Shown piece after piece: positions 37,601 through 47,516 of a stretch of DNA of 64,000 nt (its first letter is position 1; every line of letters begins with the position of its first letter). This stretch comes from Saposhnikovia divaricata (Eukaryota; Streptophyta; Magnoliopsida; Apiales; Apiaceae), in contig CM071594.1 of the NCBI GenBank assembly GCA_036435485.1, forward strand, positions 199,170,216 through 199,234,215, written 5' to 3'. The position numbers were made by a program, and so were the translations under genes. Under the pieces are notes generated by a model, which was given only the letters and a program-made list of their open reading frames with translations, was not told the origin of the DNA and did no database searches.

Positions 37601-38490
37601 AAGAGGCGCGATGGTTTTGAAGGAATTGTGGAGTTGTTGGAAGGTTTAAGGGTGGAGAAGAATGGGAGTGCTGGAGCGTGTTGATGATTGATAGAGGAAA
37701 GGAGAATTAAAGGGAAGACGGTGGTGGAACGAAGCAGTGGTGGTGTTGTAAGTGAAAAGGGTGGAGGTGACGTATGGTGGTTGGCAGTTGGAGGTGCGAA
37801 GTGTTGAAGGAGAAGTGGATTGTTTGCTCTGTTTTTGTCCTTTTTATATTTGAGAGCTGCACGGGCTGTGCAGCAAGTGGGTAGTTTTTTAGGACCCCCT
37901 CAATTTGCACTATGTTTTGGACAGAAGCTGAAAAATTCTTGCACACCCTGTTGCACGGCTTGTTGCACGGTCTGCACCCCGTACGACAGCCCGTGCAGCT
38001 CTAAAATTTTATAAAAACTATTTTTTTTAGAGAAAATTCACACAAATCCTTGAATGCTTGAATAAATTAGTAAATCCTGAAAACATGAAACAAACACATC
38101 AAAGCAAGTGTGGAATAAATATAAAAATCATAAAAATAGAATTAACGATACTAAATATTATTGAGCGGGGAAATATTATTACCAATATTTTTTTTTGAAA
38201 ATCTATTATAAAATTCATTAGTCACACCATAAAAATACATAATAATTTAAATATTTTTTTTTAGAGTTATTTTCTTAGAATTAAAATAGAGGAAAAATGG
38301 AATCCCCACTCACTAATATTTAGATCAATCCTCAAATCCACAATATGCATAACACCATATATATTTGCAAGCGAGGAATAAAATCTAACACACACATAAA
38401 AATATATAAATACATGCGTACCTTGGGTTGCCTCCCAAAAAGCGCTTTGTTTATTGTCGTTGGCTCGACTTATTTATACAAGTATTATAA
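34673..38490. other. Non-coding interior of the gypsy-type element
   Basis: No pol domains on either strand. It contains a low-complexity A-rich tract (36540-37262), then a purine-rich, GA/TGG-rich plus strand (about 37265-37830). A GC-rich block of 'gcacgg' and 'cccgtgcagc' repeats follows at about 37858-38000, recalling the palindromic block of the LTRs. Confidence 0.6.
36540..37262. repeat. A-rich low-complexity tract
   Basis: About 720 bp made almost only of 'aaataaaat', 'aaaatcaaat' and 'taaaactaaa' units on the plus strand (T-rich on the element's coding strand). Confidence 0.92.
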
Positions 38491-39469
38491 CTAATGAGGT
38501 GAAAAAACAAATAAATGCACATACCTACGAATCAATAATAAAAATAAGGTGTGCAAATATACCTTTGATCCATAAAAATATAAAAATATTTTTATGATCT
38601 TCACATCTTCAAGAGACTTTGAAAAGGCAAAGTAGTTAGAAAAATCGTCAGAATAATCATTATAAATACGACTCAAAAATTGCTCCCAAATTGGATCCCT
38701 ATATACCCAAGCAAAAATTTCAATCTCATCAATCTTCAATTCCTTCTCAATTTTCATTGGACATTCATCAATTTTTATCTCATCTACCAATTCATTAAGC
38801 ACAAAAGTATTTTCTATGTTTGGTAGATCCTCAACTACATCCAATTTATCATTGTCAAGCTTAAGGCAATCGTCAACTAAATAAGCAAATTCATCATGCA
38901 CAACATTTTCATCAATTACAAAACAAGAATCATGATTAGTAGGAGAATTGACCTCCTCTAATCGACTCACGGATTCGGCTAGTTTACTCATTTGCTCTTC
39001 CAAGTTGGATATGCTTTGAGAAGTGAATTTTTTCAAGTTGGATATACTTTGAAAAGTGGTGTTTTGGAATTGGAGGTTGTTTGCCGCCATTTGTTTAATC
39101 ATCTCATCTAATGATGATAAGGAAGATGAAGAAGACCCTTGATGGTCTTGGGAATTATATTGCGGATCATAGCTTCGATTTTCAAGAGCAAATTGGAGGT
39201 TGTTTGCTGCCATTTGTTTCATCATCTCCTCTAATGATGATAAGGAAGATGAAGAAGACCCTTGATGGTCTTGGGAATTATAATGCGGATCATAACATTG
39301 ATTTTCAAAAGCATATGAATAATCGATGCTAGGAGGGTAAGGATCATAGTTTGTAGAATATAAAGAATTCACCTTACGCATTAAAATTCTGAAAAGAATT
39401 AAAATCGTGATATCGTTCTGGATCATAGGTGAAATCTTGAGCGTTATTCCAACCAAAATAGTTATCCAT
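38491..39469 (-). pseudogene. gag-like frame with internal duplication
   Basis: A likely start at 39469 ('MDNYFGWNN') meets a stop after about 30 codons. The longer frame 39456-38491 then carries the recognisable part. A unit of about 42 residues is present twice, each containing 'DHQGSSSSSLSSL' and 'MAANNLQF'. Next come coiled-coil-like repeats ('SISNL', 'EQMSKLAESVSRLEE') typical of the gag C-terminal part in Athila/Tat-type elements. After that the sequence is acidic and of unknown nature, ending near 38491. No zinc knuckle or protease was seen. Confidence 0.7.
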
Positions 39470-39613
39470 CGTCTCCTGAAAGAGTTAGTTCATGTCTATA
39501 TACAATAAACATGAAGACACACCAATAACAAAAAACAAAGAAAGAAAAAAAACTATATATAAAGATAAAATCTAAACTATAAGAAACAATTAACTCAAAA
39601 TTAACATTGTTGC

Positions 39614-39632
39614 CTTCCCCGACGGCGGCGCC
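39614..39632 (-). other. Primer binding site of the gypsy-type element
   Basis: On the minus strand, just inside the 5' LTR after a short AAT spacer: TGGCGCCGCCGTCGGGGAA. This is the form usual for Athila/Tat-type gypsy elements. Confidence 0.75.
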
Positions 39633-39636
39633 AATT

Positions 39637-40887
39637 TGAAGGTAGTGTTTTTCATAAGTTCGTTCACAGGGAAGGACTATCAATATTGATTCCAAGTAGA
39701 TTATCTCTTACAATTAGAATTGTGGAAAATGGGGGGTTTTGATTTGGTTGTGGTGTTTTATCAAGCACCTTGAACACAAGAAATAAATTGCTATAAAAAT
39801 ACAACTAAATGAATGGCAATCACCCAAATTTAGAAACACAACAAGCACAATGAATGAATAAGCAAGATAAGACATACTTGACCCAAGGATAATGGAAAAT
39901 CAAGCACTTCAACCCAACAACAAGCAAATATATCCAACTCTACCTAACCAAGATAATTGGTGAAGCACACAATCACTTATTTCTCTTCTATAAACACTAA
40001 TTTAGTGAAGCACATAAATTAGCTCTCTTGACACTAGCAACCAATAATGAAGCACTATAAATTTAACCAAGTCAAGGAATTAAACAAAGAGAGGTTAGGA
40101 CAAACCCAAGGATGAGAAGCTCAACCTAGGTATTTGCACTTGAATTTTGTGGATTTAGGTACACTAAATCTTGTGCTACTATAATGAATGCACTAACGAT
40201 TACGTATTAGCACAAACAATTAGCAATTGATATTACAAGAAGAGCAAATTGAAGCAACTTACAAATCTCCAAGTAAAATCATATAAACAATACATCACAA
40301 GCATTCAAGATAGAGTTAAATAAATCTTACTTAAATTGAAGTGGGTTTAGTACAAGAATTCCTCCTTGAGCCAAATATATGGAATTAGTTACTCATAATC
40401 ATTACTAGATTATGAGTAATTGATGTTTCTCTCTCTACTCTACTAACCCTAATTTTATCCTTGAAGAGGCTAAGTTAGATGAAGATGTTAGATGTAGGTT
40501 AGAAGTGATATCTGAAGATGAGAGATGTGTTTGGCTATATTTCTTTTAATACACAGCAGGGGTCATACGGCCTGTCGAACGGCCGTACAGCTGCCCGTAC
40601 AACAAATCTGCTCCTTTGAACGACCTGTCGAACGGCCGTATAGTAGCCCGTTCGAGACAAAATCTTCAAGATAATACATTAAACACCTCCCGACATCGCG
40701 AGCTTTCCTCTTCTAACTTCCCTCTTGAATAATCTTCGCTTTCAAGCCCAAAATGAGTCATCTTTTTAACAATTAGCACGTGGCACTGAAAGATGAAAAA
40801 CATAGTTAATATCGATAAAACAACATTCGAAACGAACAAAAATGCAAGAGAATAAAAGACAAAACGTGTATAAAATACACATTATCA
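39637..40887 (-). repeat. 5' LTR of the gypsy-type element
   Basis: 1251 bp. It differs from the other LTR by scattered substitutions. In the GC-rich palindromic block (about 40560-40658) it has A or T at four positions where the other LTR has G or C. Confidence 0.93.
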
Positions 40888-40892
40888 ACGTC

Positions 40893-41164
40893 TTGGTTGG
40901 ATGAAATATGTTTACAAAGGCAAAAATGGTGTACAATAGTTCTTTCTAATCTCGTGATTCAGATAAGTATTTTCATTATTACTGACATTTTTGTTCTTTG
41001 GGCTCTTTTCGGACTTTAAGGTTTTATTGTCTAAACTTCCGGGGCATCTTTGCATGACCTTCGGTTAGATGATAAGCTTTATTGAATGAAAGAAATCCCT
41101 TTTTTACGGTATTGTATTTCGGTACAATTCATTTTACGAGAATGTATTTCTCTGATAAAAAAAA
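40893..41164 (+). other. Probable LINE 3' UTR with A-tail
   Basis: Sequence after the LTR element, ending in eight A residues directly before the LINE target duplication. It contains 'gctttattgaatgaaag', a string type common near the 3' ends of plant LINEs. The first roughly 135 bases are open in one frame and could instead be a last exon of the RRM-like segment. Confidence 0.5.
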
Positions 41165-41948
41165 ATGATATACACATATAATTTATCTAAAATTTAATCC
41201 ATTGAACAGCTACAAACTTACTTATACAAAATATGTTTTTGGTGTTTTGAATTATCATCAGGAACAACATAATTCCTAACAGATGTTTATTTGCCTATTT
41301 TGAAAAAATAAAATACATATGAGCTTACAATAAAAAATTGTTTCACATTTTATTATTAATCATTGTTTACTACTTAAGATGCTTAATAATTAGATGCATA
41401 ATCTGTAATAAAGATAAAATTTATCCGTAAATAAATATGAATAGAATAAACTAAAAGATTATTTAATTGATTGAAAAAATTGATTATCTCATTCGTAAAA
41501 TATAAAATTTCGAAAGTTTATTATCATTTGAAAATGGAGAAAAAAATTTAGGTTAAACTTGAAAAGAAAATAATATGAACAGATAATTTTCATGGAACTT
41601 AAGTCAAAACTAGTAAACTCAACAAGAACGCGATGAACTCGAAATCTGATAAGTACCCTATAAACTCGAAAACTTGGTAAAAACTTGAAAAAATCGAAAA
41701 CTCGGTAAAAATTCGATAAGCTTGAAAACTCGATAAAAGCTTGGAAGATCGTTTAAAAACTCGATAAGCTCGAAATCTCATTTAAAAACTTGGTAACAAC
41801 TCTAACTCAACTCGTATAGTGTACGAGTCAAGTTTGAACACAAATTTCATGCTTGACTCGACTCAAAAAAAAAAATCTCGAACTCGAATTTAATAAGCAC
41901 AAACTCGACTCGACTCGACTCAACTCGAATTACACCCCTAGTTATTTT

Positions 41949-43858
41949 CATAGCACATGTTATATTACAATATACAACACTTTATAAATATAAAGAGACA
42001 TATGCTACAAACATTGCTATGTAAATAAAGACAATAGCTCTCAAAATAAGATTTCCGGAACACTAATTACCAACAATATACGGATATTCACCGGCAAGAA
42101 GAGTCGCCAGAACAATAACACAAGGCTACCCATTGGACCCACCAGTCCACATGTTTTTACGTTTTAACTTTTAACAGAGATATCAATCTGTCTACACCCT
42201 CACCGTGCCACACATGATGGTATTGCAAGAATGGCCTACAATTTCTGTCACCTTCTCTTCGAATCTCTGTTGTATCATATGTCTCATGCTAAATGTTCAT
42301 ATACATCAACTAATCGACTACTTCTTGGTGGTTGGTGCTAAATCTCAAAAGCAAGATGATGTTTTTTGTATTTATAATTTCCCCCCGGTAAAATTATGTA
42401 CTGGAGAGGAATTGATGTTCTACAGGATACCGACTTCAAAACCGAGAAAAATATAGTATTTGCTAAGGTTAACTTTAATACTATTATTACCGAGTTCATC
42501 AGAACTAGAACTTAAAAAACCTACTCGGAACATAATATTCGTGCACAGTTTAAACTCAGATGAGGACAATCACAAGGTCCACAACAAGTTTCATACGTTC
42601 ACTTTTGAAAAAAGGACTAGACAGAAATTTTCATAAAAAAAACCAAACGAGCAAAAAAAGATTATTCACCATGTAAATTTATAGCTTTGCAGTACAGTCC
42701 TTGCATACCACTCCTATACTATTATAAGATCAAGTTCCAACTTTTTAAATGCCGATCTTTAATTTTAAATCAGTAGACTGTTCACTGTCTTAAATTCAAG
42801 TTGGTCAGACTTGAAGATTCAGTTTATACAACCAGACAGTGTACCATTAAGGTTCAAAACAATGATTAACGCTAAAAGATCAATTAGTGTCACACTAATC
42901 CAATAGCTGATCTGTGTATAAGATGGCAACAGCTGAGTGAATAAGTATAATTTTAGTGCTTTTTATCTGATAGCAAGTACGGACACAGGTCACACAGCTG
43001 TTCTGCCATCATTGATCATGATTCAACTTTCGAGACAACTTTGTTGCTTTCCTACCGACTAAAAATTCATCTTAACTAAATATATGATCAAAAATGAAAG
43101 CTATGTCAAGCTAACTAACGAAATGATTAAAGATAATCCAGGTTTAAGGGTAGATTGTGCTAAAAATACAATTAAAAGAAAGTAGAGACAGGCCTCGTGC
43201 AGAGGGTTGATAAATTTGTCAGAATACGGATCTGATGAATTAATCAAAGGGAAAACTGTAGTAGGTAGGTTCATACGTGTGGAGGATGGTACATTAAGTG
43301 CACAATGTGTAATGTGGTTCTGTGGCACGCGGGAAGGGCTGAAAGTGATTAGATTTAAGACGCTATTAAGAACACGACTCGAATTCGACCATAATATGAA
43401 CTCGTTTGATGAAAATTCAACTCATAACTAGCATGACTAGATTAATTTTAACATGATCTCGAACTTGATTATCAATTTTTATCAATTTTGAGTAGTTTGT
43501 AAACGATGCTGGACAGGCAAATTTATGAGTTATGACCTAAATTCAACCCCGCCAGCACTGCATGCAGGTGGGTTGCTATGGTTAATAAGCCAAGCCCTTC
43601 AGAGTTTAAATATCAAGCACACTTACTGAAAACTCTTGATTTAAGCAAAATAACTCACTGGCCTGGTCAGCTGGTCTTATCTGCTTAACAGTGATGGCTC
43701 ACCTCAAGCAGCTGTCACCCATTCCTTAAATTTGATTTTAATGGACCATTCCCAACTTGCACCAACCCTCCTATCTTTCTGCTTCTGATGCATCTTTGAT
43801 CTCTCTATTTATATCACTCAACTCACTTCCCATTCTGCTCAAACCACATTCTTACAAC
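41949..43858. other. Intergenic, no supported gene; promoter of the GASA gene at the right end
   Basis: Mixed AT-rich sequence. Short open frames at 42205-42456 and 43207-43431 have no family signature. A TATA-like 'tatttatat' at about 43806-43814 lies about 45-50 bp before the GASA start codon. Confidence 0.5.
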
Positions 43859-44908
43859 ATGGCACTCAAATCTTTCATCCATCTTTTGGCCTCCCTCCTA
43901 CTTGTTTCAACAATGGTATGCTCTGTTTTAGCTACCTTTACTTGTTAGTGTATAGTTAAAATTGAATAATATACTCTAATGTATTAACTTCAAATAAATT
44001 TGGCTCTTGGAGCTTGACCTAACCATTAAAAGATAAACTTTGTGTAACAATAGGTAAAGGTAGGCATATACTTGGTAATCAGAACAATTTTTTGCAGCTT
44101 GCTTCTAACCTCTGTGGTTTATTTCATTTTCTGGCTTTTGTAGGTTTTATCAACAAATGAAGAACCCTTGGAGGTAAATATATGAGACATTGTGTAGCAC
44201 TAGCTTACAAGATATGTTATTAAGCTCTCCATATTTTAGTTTTTCTGAACTTTTCTATCTTTCTGTAGAGTGGCATTATTAGCAAAGTACCACCAAAGAG
44301 TCCCTTGCAGTCACCTATTTCTCCTGCACCTGTTAAAATACCACCTCCAGTAGCTGCACCAGTCAAGGTACCACCACCGGTAGCTCATATTCCAGTCAAG
44401 GTTCCACCTCCACCGGTACAAGTCAAGGCACCACCACCTCAAGCACCTTCCCCAGTCAAGGTTCCACCACCTCAAGCACCTACCCCTGTTAAGGTGTCAC
44501 CACCACTGCAAACACCTGTGCCAGTGAAGGTGTCACCACCACCTCCATTTGTGAAGCCACCGGTTAAGGCTCCTCCGGTTTCATCACCACCTCCTTATGC
44601 ACCTCCTCCCCCACCAAGAAACACTAAAGGTTACTTTTTCATATATGTATTACATAAGCATACATGCTGTGATTATTATGTTTGTGCCCATCTGACGTTT
44701 AAGTGATTATGTATTTGGTGCAGAATGTTACCCTCCATGTTTGGTAAGGTGCAAGTTACATTCAAGAAAGAATGTGTGCCTAAGAGCTTGTGTTACATGC
44801 TGTGATAGATGCAAATGTGTTCCTCCAGGACAATTTGGTAACAAAGAAAAGTGTGGCAAGTGCTATGTTAATATGACAACTCATGGTGGCAAAAGCAAGT
44901 GCCCTTAG
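43859..44908 (+). CDS. Proline-rich GASA/snakin (gibberellin-regulated) protein, GASA14-like
   Basis: Four exons: 43859-43915, 44144-44173, 44269-44629 and 44724-44908, joined in frame (210 residues). Residues 1 to about 24 form a hydrophobic signal peptide ('FIHLLASLLLVSTMVLS'). Next is a proline-rich region of about 110 residues built of 'PVKVPPP' and 'PVKVSPP' repeats. The last 60 residues are a complete GASA domain with 12 cysteines: 'CYPPC', 'CVTCCDRCKCVPPG' and the terminal 'GGKSKCP'. Known role of the family: secreted Cys-rich peptides acting in gibberellin-related growth, redox control or defence. The long Pro-rich part suggests cell-wall association. Intact gene model with no sign of decay. 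Confidence 0.95.
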
Positions 44909-45851
44909 ACACCAATGTCTTATGTCTAGCCGGAGGAAGAAGTTTTCTCTTATATATGTATGCATGTAACTTTATATTTTAAGAAGGGATAGAAAGTTTG
45001 TACCGAGATTTCTTCATTTTCAATGACAGTATCCTGATCCTGTTTTATGATTTTTATGCTACACCACTATTAATTCAGCACCTTAAATTGTTCTTATTAG
45101 TTTAGGTTCAATTCTCACTTCCTCTTTATAATTTGTACCGACCCGGCCTCATTTAAATTTGACCCTGCCTCATTTAAATTTTACAAGGCATGCCAGACAC
45201 CACCTAAGATCAAAACAAAAAGGAAAAACAGAAAATGAAATCGTCCAACGAAAAACTGTATAAATTGGAATCCTGGTGGATTAGTTTAGAGGATATTTAC
45301 ATTTTGTCCATCTGTAATATTATACTAAAGTTGTAAATATTCACTACTGCAGGGGACAAGACTCCAAAGTCCCTTTAGAGGAAGCTTTACCCACCCTCTG
45401 TGACTTGTCATATGAACATACGCTTAAAACTGCTTAGATTTGGATGGATTAATTAGATGACAAATGTATAGGTCAAGAAGGGGAATTATACAATTATAAA
45501 ATAATGGACTGTTCGTTTTTTATATGCAAAATTGCAGAGAGAAGGCATTAAATTAAAGTTTATTACGTATATAAGCTAACTATTGGCTGTAGTTATAAAC
45601 CATCACCGAAACATCTGAAAGCAAGCATGAAGCAACGATAACATATGACATATTTTCCCTTTGATATTGCCATCAGGCCAGCAATTAAACTACAACGCAC
45701 TTTCTAATATCTATATTGAATCTGGCCTTTATGTCATCTACTGCTTTGTTAAGTTTCCTAAATGACAAACAGAAACACCATAGGTATCATCAATCAATTA
45801 TAAGAAAAAGAAGTGTGAGAGTTTATATTAATTCCTTCCTCGTTAACTGCC
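44909..45851. other. Intergenic between GASA and AGP genes
   Basis: 3' UTR of the GASA gene, then AT-rich sequence with a short direct repeat ('ctcatttaaatttgacc' and 'ctcatttaaattttac', about 45148-45184). No gene seen. Confidence 0.5.
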
Positions 45852-45858
45852 TATAAAA
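45852..45858 (+). promoter_or_regulatory. TATA box of the arabinogalactan-peptide gene
   Basis: TATAAAA lies 85 bp upstream of the ATG at 45937, leaving room for a short 5' leader. Confidence 0.65.
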
Positions 45859-45936
45859 AGGTTACAAGTGAAGCCATAAGTAATCATTCTCAATCATCGA
45901 TCTCCAAGTGAAACAGGTTTCTTCAGCAGATCAGAC

Positions 45937-46128
45937 ATGACTTATCAAAAGATTGCTCTGGTTTTGGCCATCTGTTTTATGTTTGCAGCGTTGTCGGTTT
46001 CTGCACAAATGTCTCCTGCAGCCCCTCCTACTACTGATGCAGCAGTCGGACTTATTTCATTTGAATCCATGCTGATCGGAGTTGTTGGTGTTGCCATTTC
46101 ATTCTTTGCCCTCACAGCAGCCGTTTGA
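45937..46128 (+). CDS. Arabinogalactan peptide (AG-peptide), GPI-anchored
   Basis: A single-exon 63-residue protein. Residues 1-23 are a signal peptide ('IALVLAICFMFAALSVSA'). The mature core is very short and rich in Ala, Pro, Ser and Thr ('QMSPAAPPTTDAA'), with Pro residues likely hydroxylated and glycosylated. The C-terminus is hydrophobic ('MLIGVVGVAISFFALTAAV'), fitting a GPI-anchor signal. Size and layout match the plant AG-peptide family. It would act at the plasma membrane and cell wall; specific roles in the family are poorly defined. A clear TATA box lies upstream and 'aataaaatt' poly(A)-like motifs lie about 300 bp downstream of the stop. Confidence 0.93.
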   Translation: MTYQKIALVLAICFMFAALSVSAQMSPAAPPTTDAAVGLISFESMLIGVVGVAISFFALTAAV

Positions 46129-46654
46129 TGATCCAGTATCTGGTGGATCTGTTTGTGATTGCCAAATGTCTTGATTTTCTTTCATGTGCACTCATCTTGA
46201 TTTACTTACAGTACACTCATCGTCTTTCTATTACGCTTTTATGTTTTGTTTATGTTCCACTTATTCAACTAGTGTGAGACCGCGAGGATACAGATGAAAG
46301 GCTAAATTTAGTGAATTCGAATTCCTGTCTTGTAAATTCTTTCATCTGAGTAACACCATGTAACAAATTTGATCAACTGTACTTGCTCAGGTTTTGGTTA
46401 ATGTCAATGTACGCGTAACTATACTAGTTTAATAAAATTCTACCATTTGTATTTAACAAATTCTTCAAAAAATAAAAATAAAAATCCATTTGTCATCTTT
46501 AATTTGAATCAGTTCATCACATTGTGTATCTGAAATTGAAAAGCGAAGGACTGTGCAGGCTCACCGCGCACAAATCATCAACATGACATATAAAACCACG
46601 ATCAATTTAACCGTACCCCTTTACTTTCTTTTCTAATAGGTAAGCACCCACAGA
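46129..46654. other. 3' region of the AGP gene and intergenic DNA
   Basis: Contains the presumed 3' UTR with a poly(A)-type signal ('taataaaatt', about 46430). No other gene seen. Confidence 0.5.
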
Positions 46655-47137
46655 TAAGCCTGTCTATGGATCGAAAATCCAACCCGATTCGTAGCTAAAT
46701 TAATGGATATGGATTCTTCCAGAAAAAAAAAACGATTCCGTTAATAATCTGATCCGAATATATTGTATTTATTATATATTCTATATTTATGTATATATAT
46801 AAAATAATTAATTATATATAAAACATATAAAATATATAATATTTTATATAAATATTATTATTTTGAAATTCAAATTTAAATATGTCATAAATTTAGTTTT
46901 TACTTCGTAAAATTTTTTTTTAAAAAAAATATATTTATTGCATTAAAAAATATATTTTAAATTTATTAAACGGGTCAAACCTCCGATCCGATAACGCGAA
47001 ATCCAAGCAGATCAGATATGGATCGGCCTAAAAATATCCGACTCCTGATCCGATCCGACCCGAATCCAAAAAACCTTAATGGATTTGGATATGGATTTAA
47101 GATGATCCGATCCGAATCCAATCCGTTGACAGGCCTA
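46655..47137. mobile_element. Small hAT-like non-autonomous element
   Basis: 483 bp, starting TAAGCCTGTCTATGGATCG and ending ATCCGTTGACAGGCCTA. Imperfect inverted repeats are followed by 'gatccgatccgaa' type subterminal repeats. The flanking 8-bp repeats CCCACAGA (46647-46654) and CCCACATA (47138-47145) match at 7 of 8. No coding region. Confidence 0.8.
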
Positions 47138-47516
47138 CCCACATAGTTTAAGCATAACCCTGCAAAAATGATTCATTTTCTCCTAAACCTAAATAATGTG
47201 GTTTGAACCCTTAGCAACCCCTATAATTAGACAGTCCTAGACTGAACTTGATAATATGTATATCTACATAGAGGCTGCTCTTCCTTTAAGCAAAACTGTT
47301 GAAAGAGGATAGAGGGAGGAACCCAGACAATATCCCCATATCACGATGTTTGGGAGCTTGGGAATTAGAGTTAACTTAACAAGCTGACTTCTAGACTAGT
47401 TAACTAAATGAAGAAAGCCAACATGAAAGGATGCTATATAAATTCATCATTAGAATACAAGTACGTATACATACAAACAAAGTTTCCTCAAAGAGTGATT
47501 AGCATACATTGGATCC

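Larger units (their letters stand above)
33404..40887 (-). mobile_element. Gypsy-type (Athila/Tat-like) LTR retrotransposon, non-autonomous, gag only
   Basis: Two direct LTRs of about 1.25 kb bound a 5-kb interior. The TSD is ACGTC (33399-33403 and 40888-40892). The LTR ends are TGAAGGTAGTG...CATTATCA on the plus strand. Read on the minus strand, the 5' LTR (40887-39637) is followed by a primer-binding-like site, 'TGGCGCCGCCGTCGGGGA', and the 3' LTR is preceded by a purine tract (34656-34672). The interior holds a gag-like frame but no protease, RT, RNase H or integrase, so the element needs a partner. LTRs are highly similar, indicating recent insertion. Its neighbours are the RRM-like segment on the left and the LINE 3' part on the right. 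Confidence 0.92.
24120..41164 (+). mobile_element. 5'-truncated LINE (non-LTR retrotransposon), greatly expanded by insertions
   Basis: The 12-bp direct repeat ATGATATACACA occurs at 24108-24119 and 41165-41176. The right copy follows an A-tail ('gataaaaaaaa'), as expected for target-primed reverse transcription. The left end starts within the C-terminal region of ORF2 (entry below), so the element was 5'-truncated at insertion. The likely LINE 3' UTR is about 40893-41156 and includes 'ttattgaatgaaagaaatcc'. Between ORF2 and that UTR lie an RRM-gene segment and an LTR retrotransposon. Where the gene segment joins the LINE sequence is unresolved. Confidence 0.72.
23048..41940. mobile_element. 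hAT-like element expanded to 18.9 kb by nested insertions, perfect 8-bp TSD
   Basis: The left end is TAGGGATGTAATT and the right end AATTACACCCCTA, so the inverted repeats match at 12 of 13 positions. Both ends are followed inward by 'ctcgactcgg' or 'gactcgactcgact' type subterminal repeats. The flanks are an exact 8-bp duplication, GTTATTTT (23040-23047 and 41941-41948). The original element is only the outer shell, 23048-24107 plus 41177-41940, about 1.8 kb and non-coding. Everything between belongs to later insertions described separately. The transposase is absent, so it was mobilised in trans. Confidence 0.83.

Noticed and set aside
37265..37830. Purine-rich stretch that could be a gene on the plus strand of the gypsy-type element
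   Set aside because: Frames are broken by many stops and the composition (GGA/TGG-rich) is low complexity.
23048..41940. Possibility that the 18.9-kb segment is one giant autonomous transposon carrying cargo as a unit
   Set aside because: No transposase of the shell's own type is present, and each inner part has its own target duplication. Stepwise nesting explains it better.
42205..42456. 83-residue open frame
   Set aside because: No start context, domain or neighbouring exon supports it.
43101..43431. Overlapping open frames on both strands (75 and 74 residues) upstream of the GASA gene
   Set aside because: Neither has a recognisable domain, signal peptide or splice context, and they overlap each other. 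Treated as chance open frames or an unrecognised remnant.
44780..44965. Minus-strand frame over the GASA exon
   Set aside because: Antisense of the cysteine-rich GASA exon; the plus-strand model is complete.
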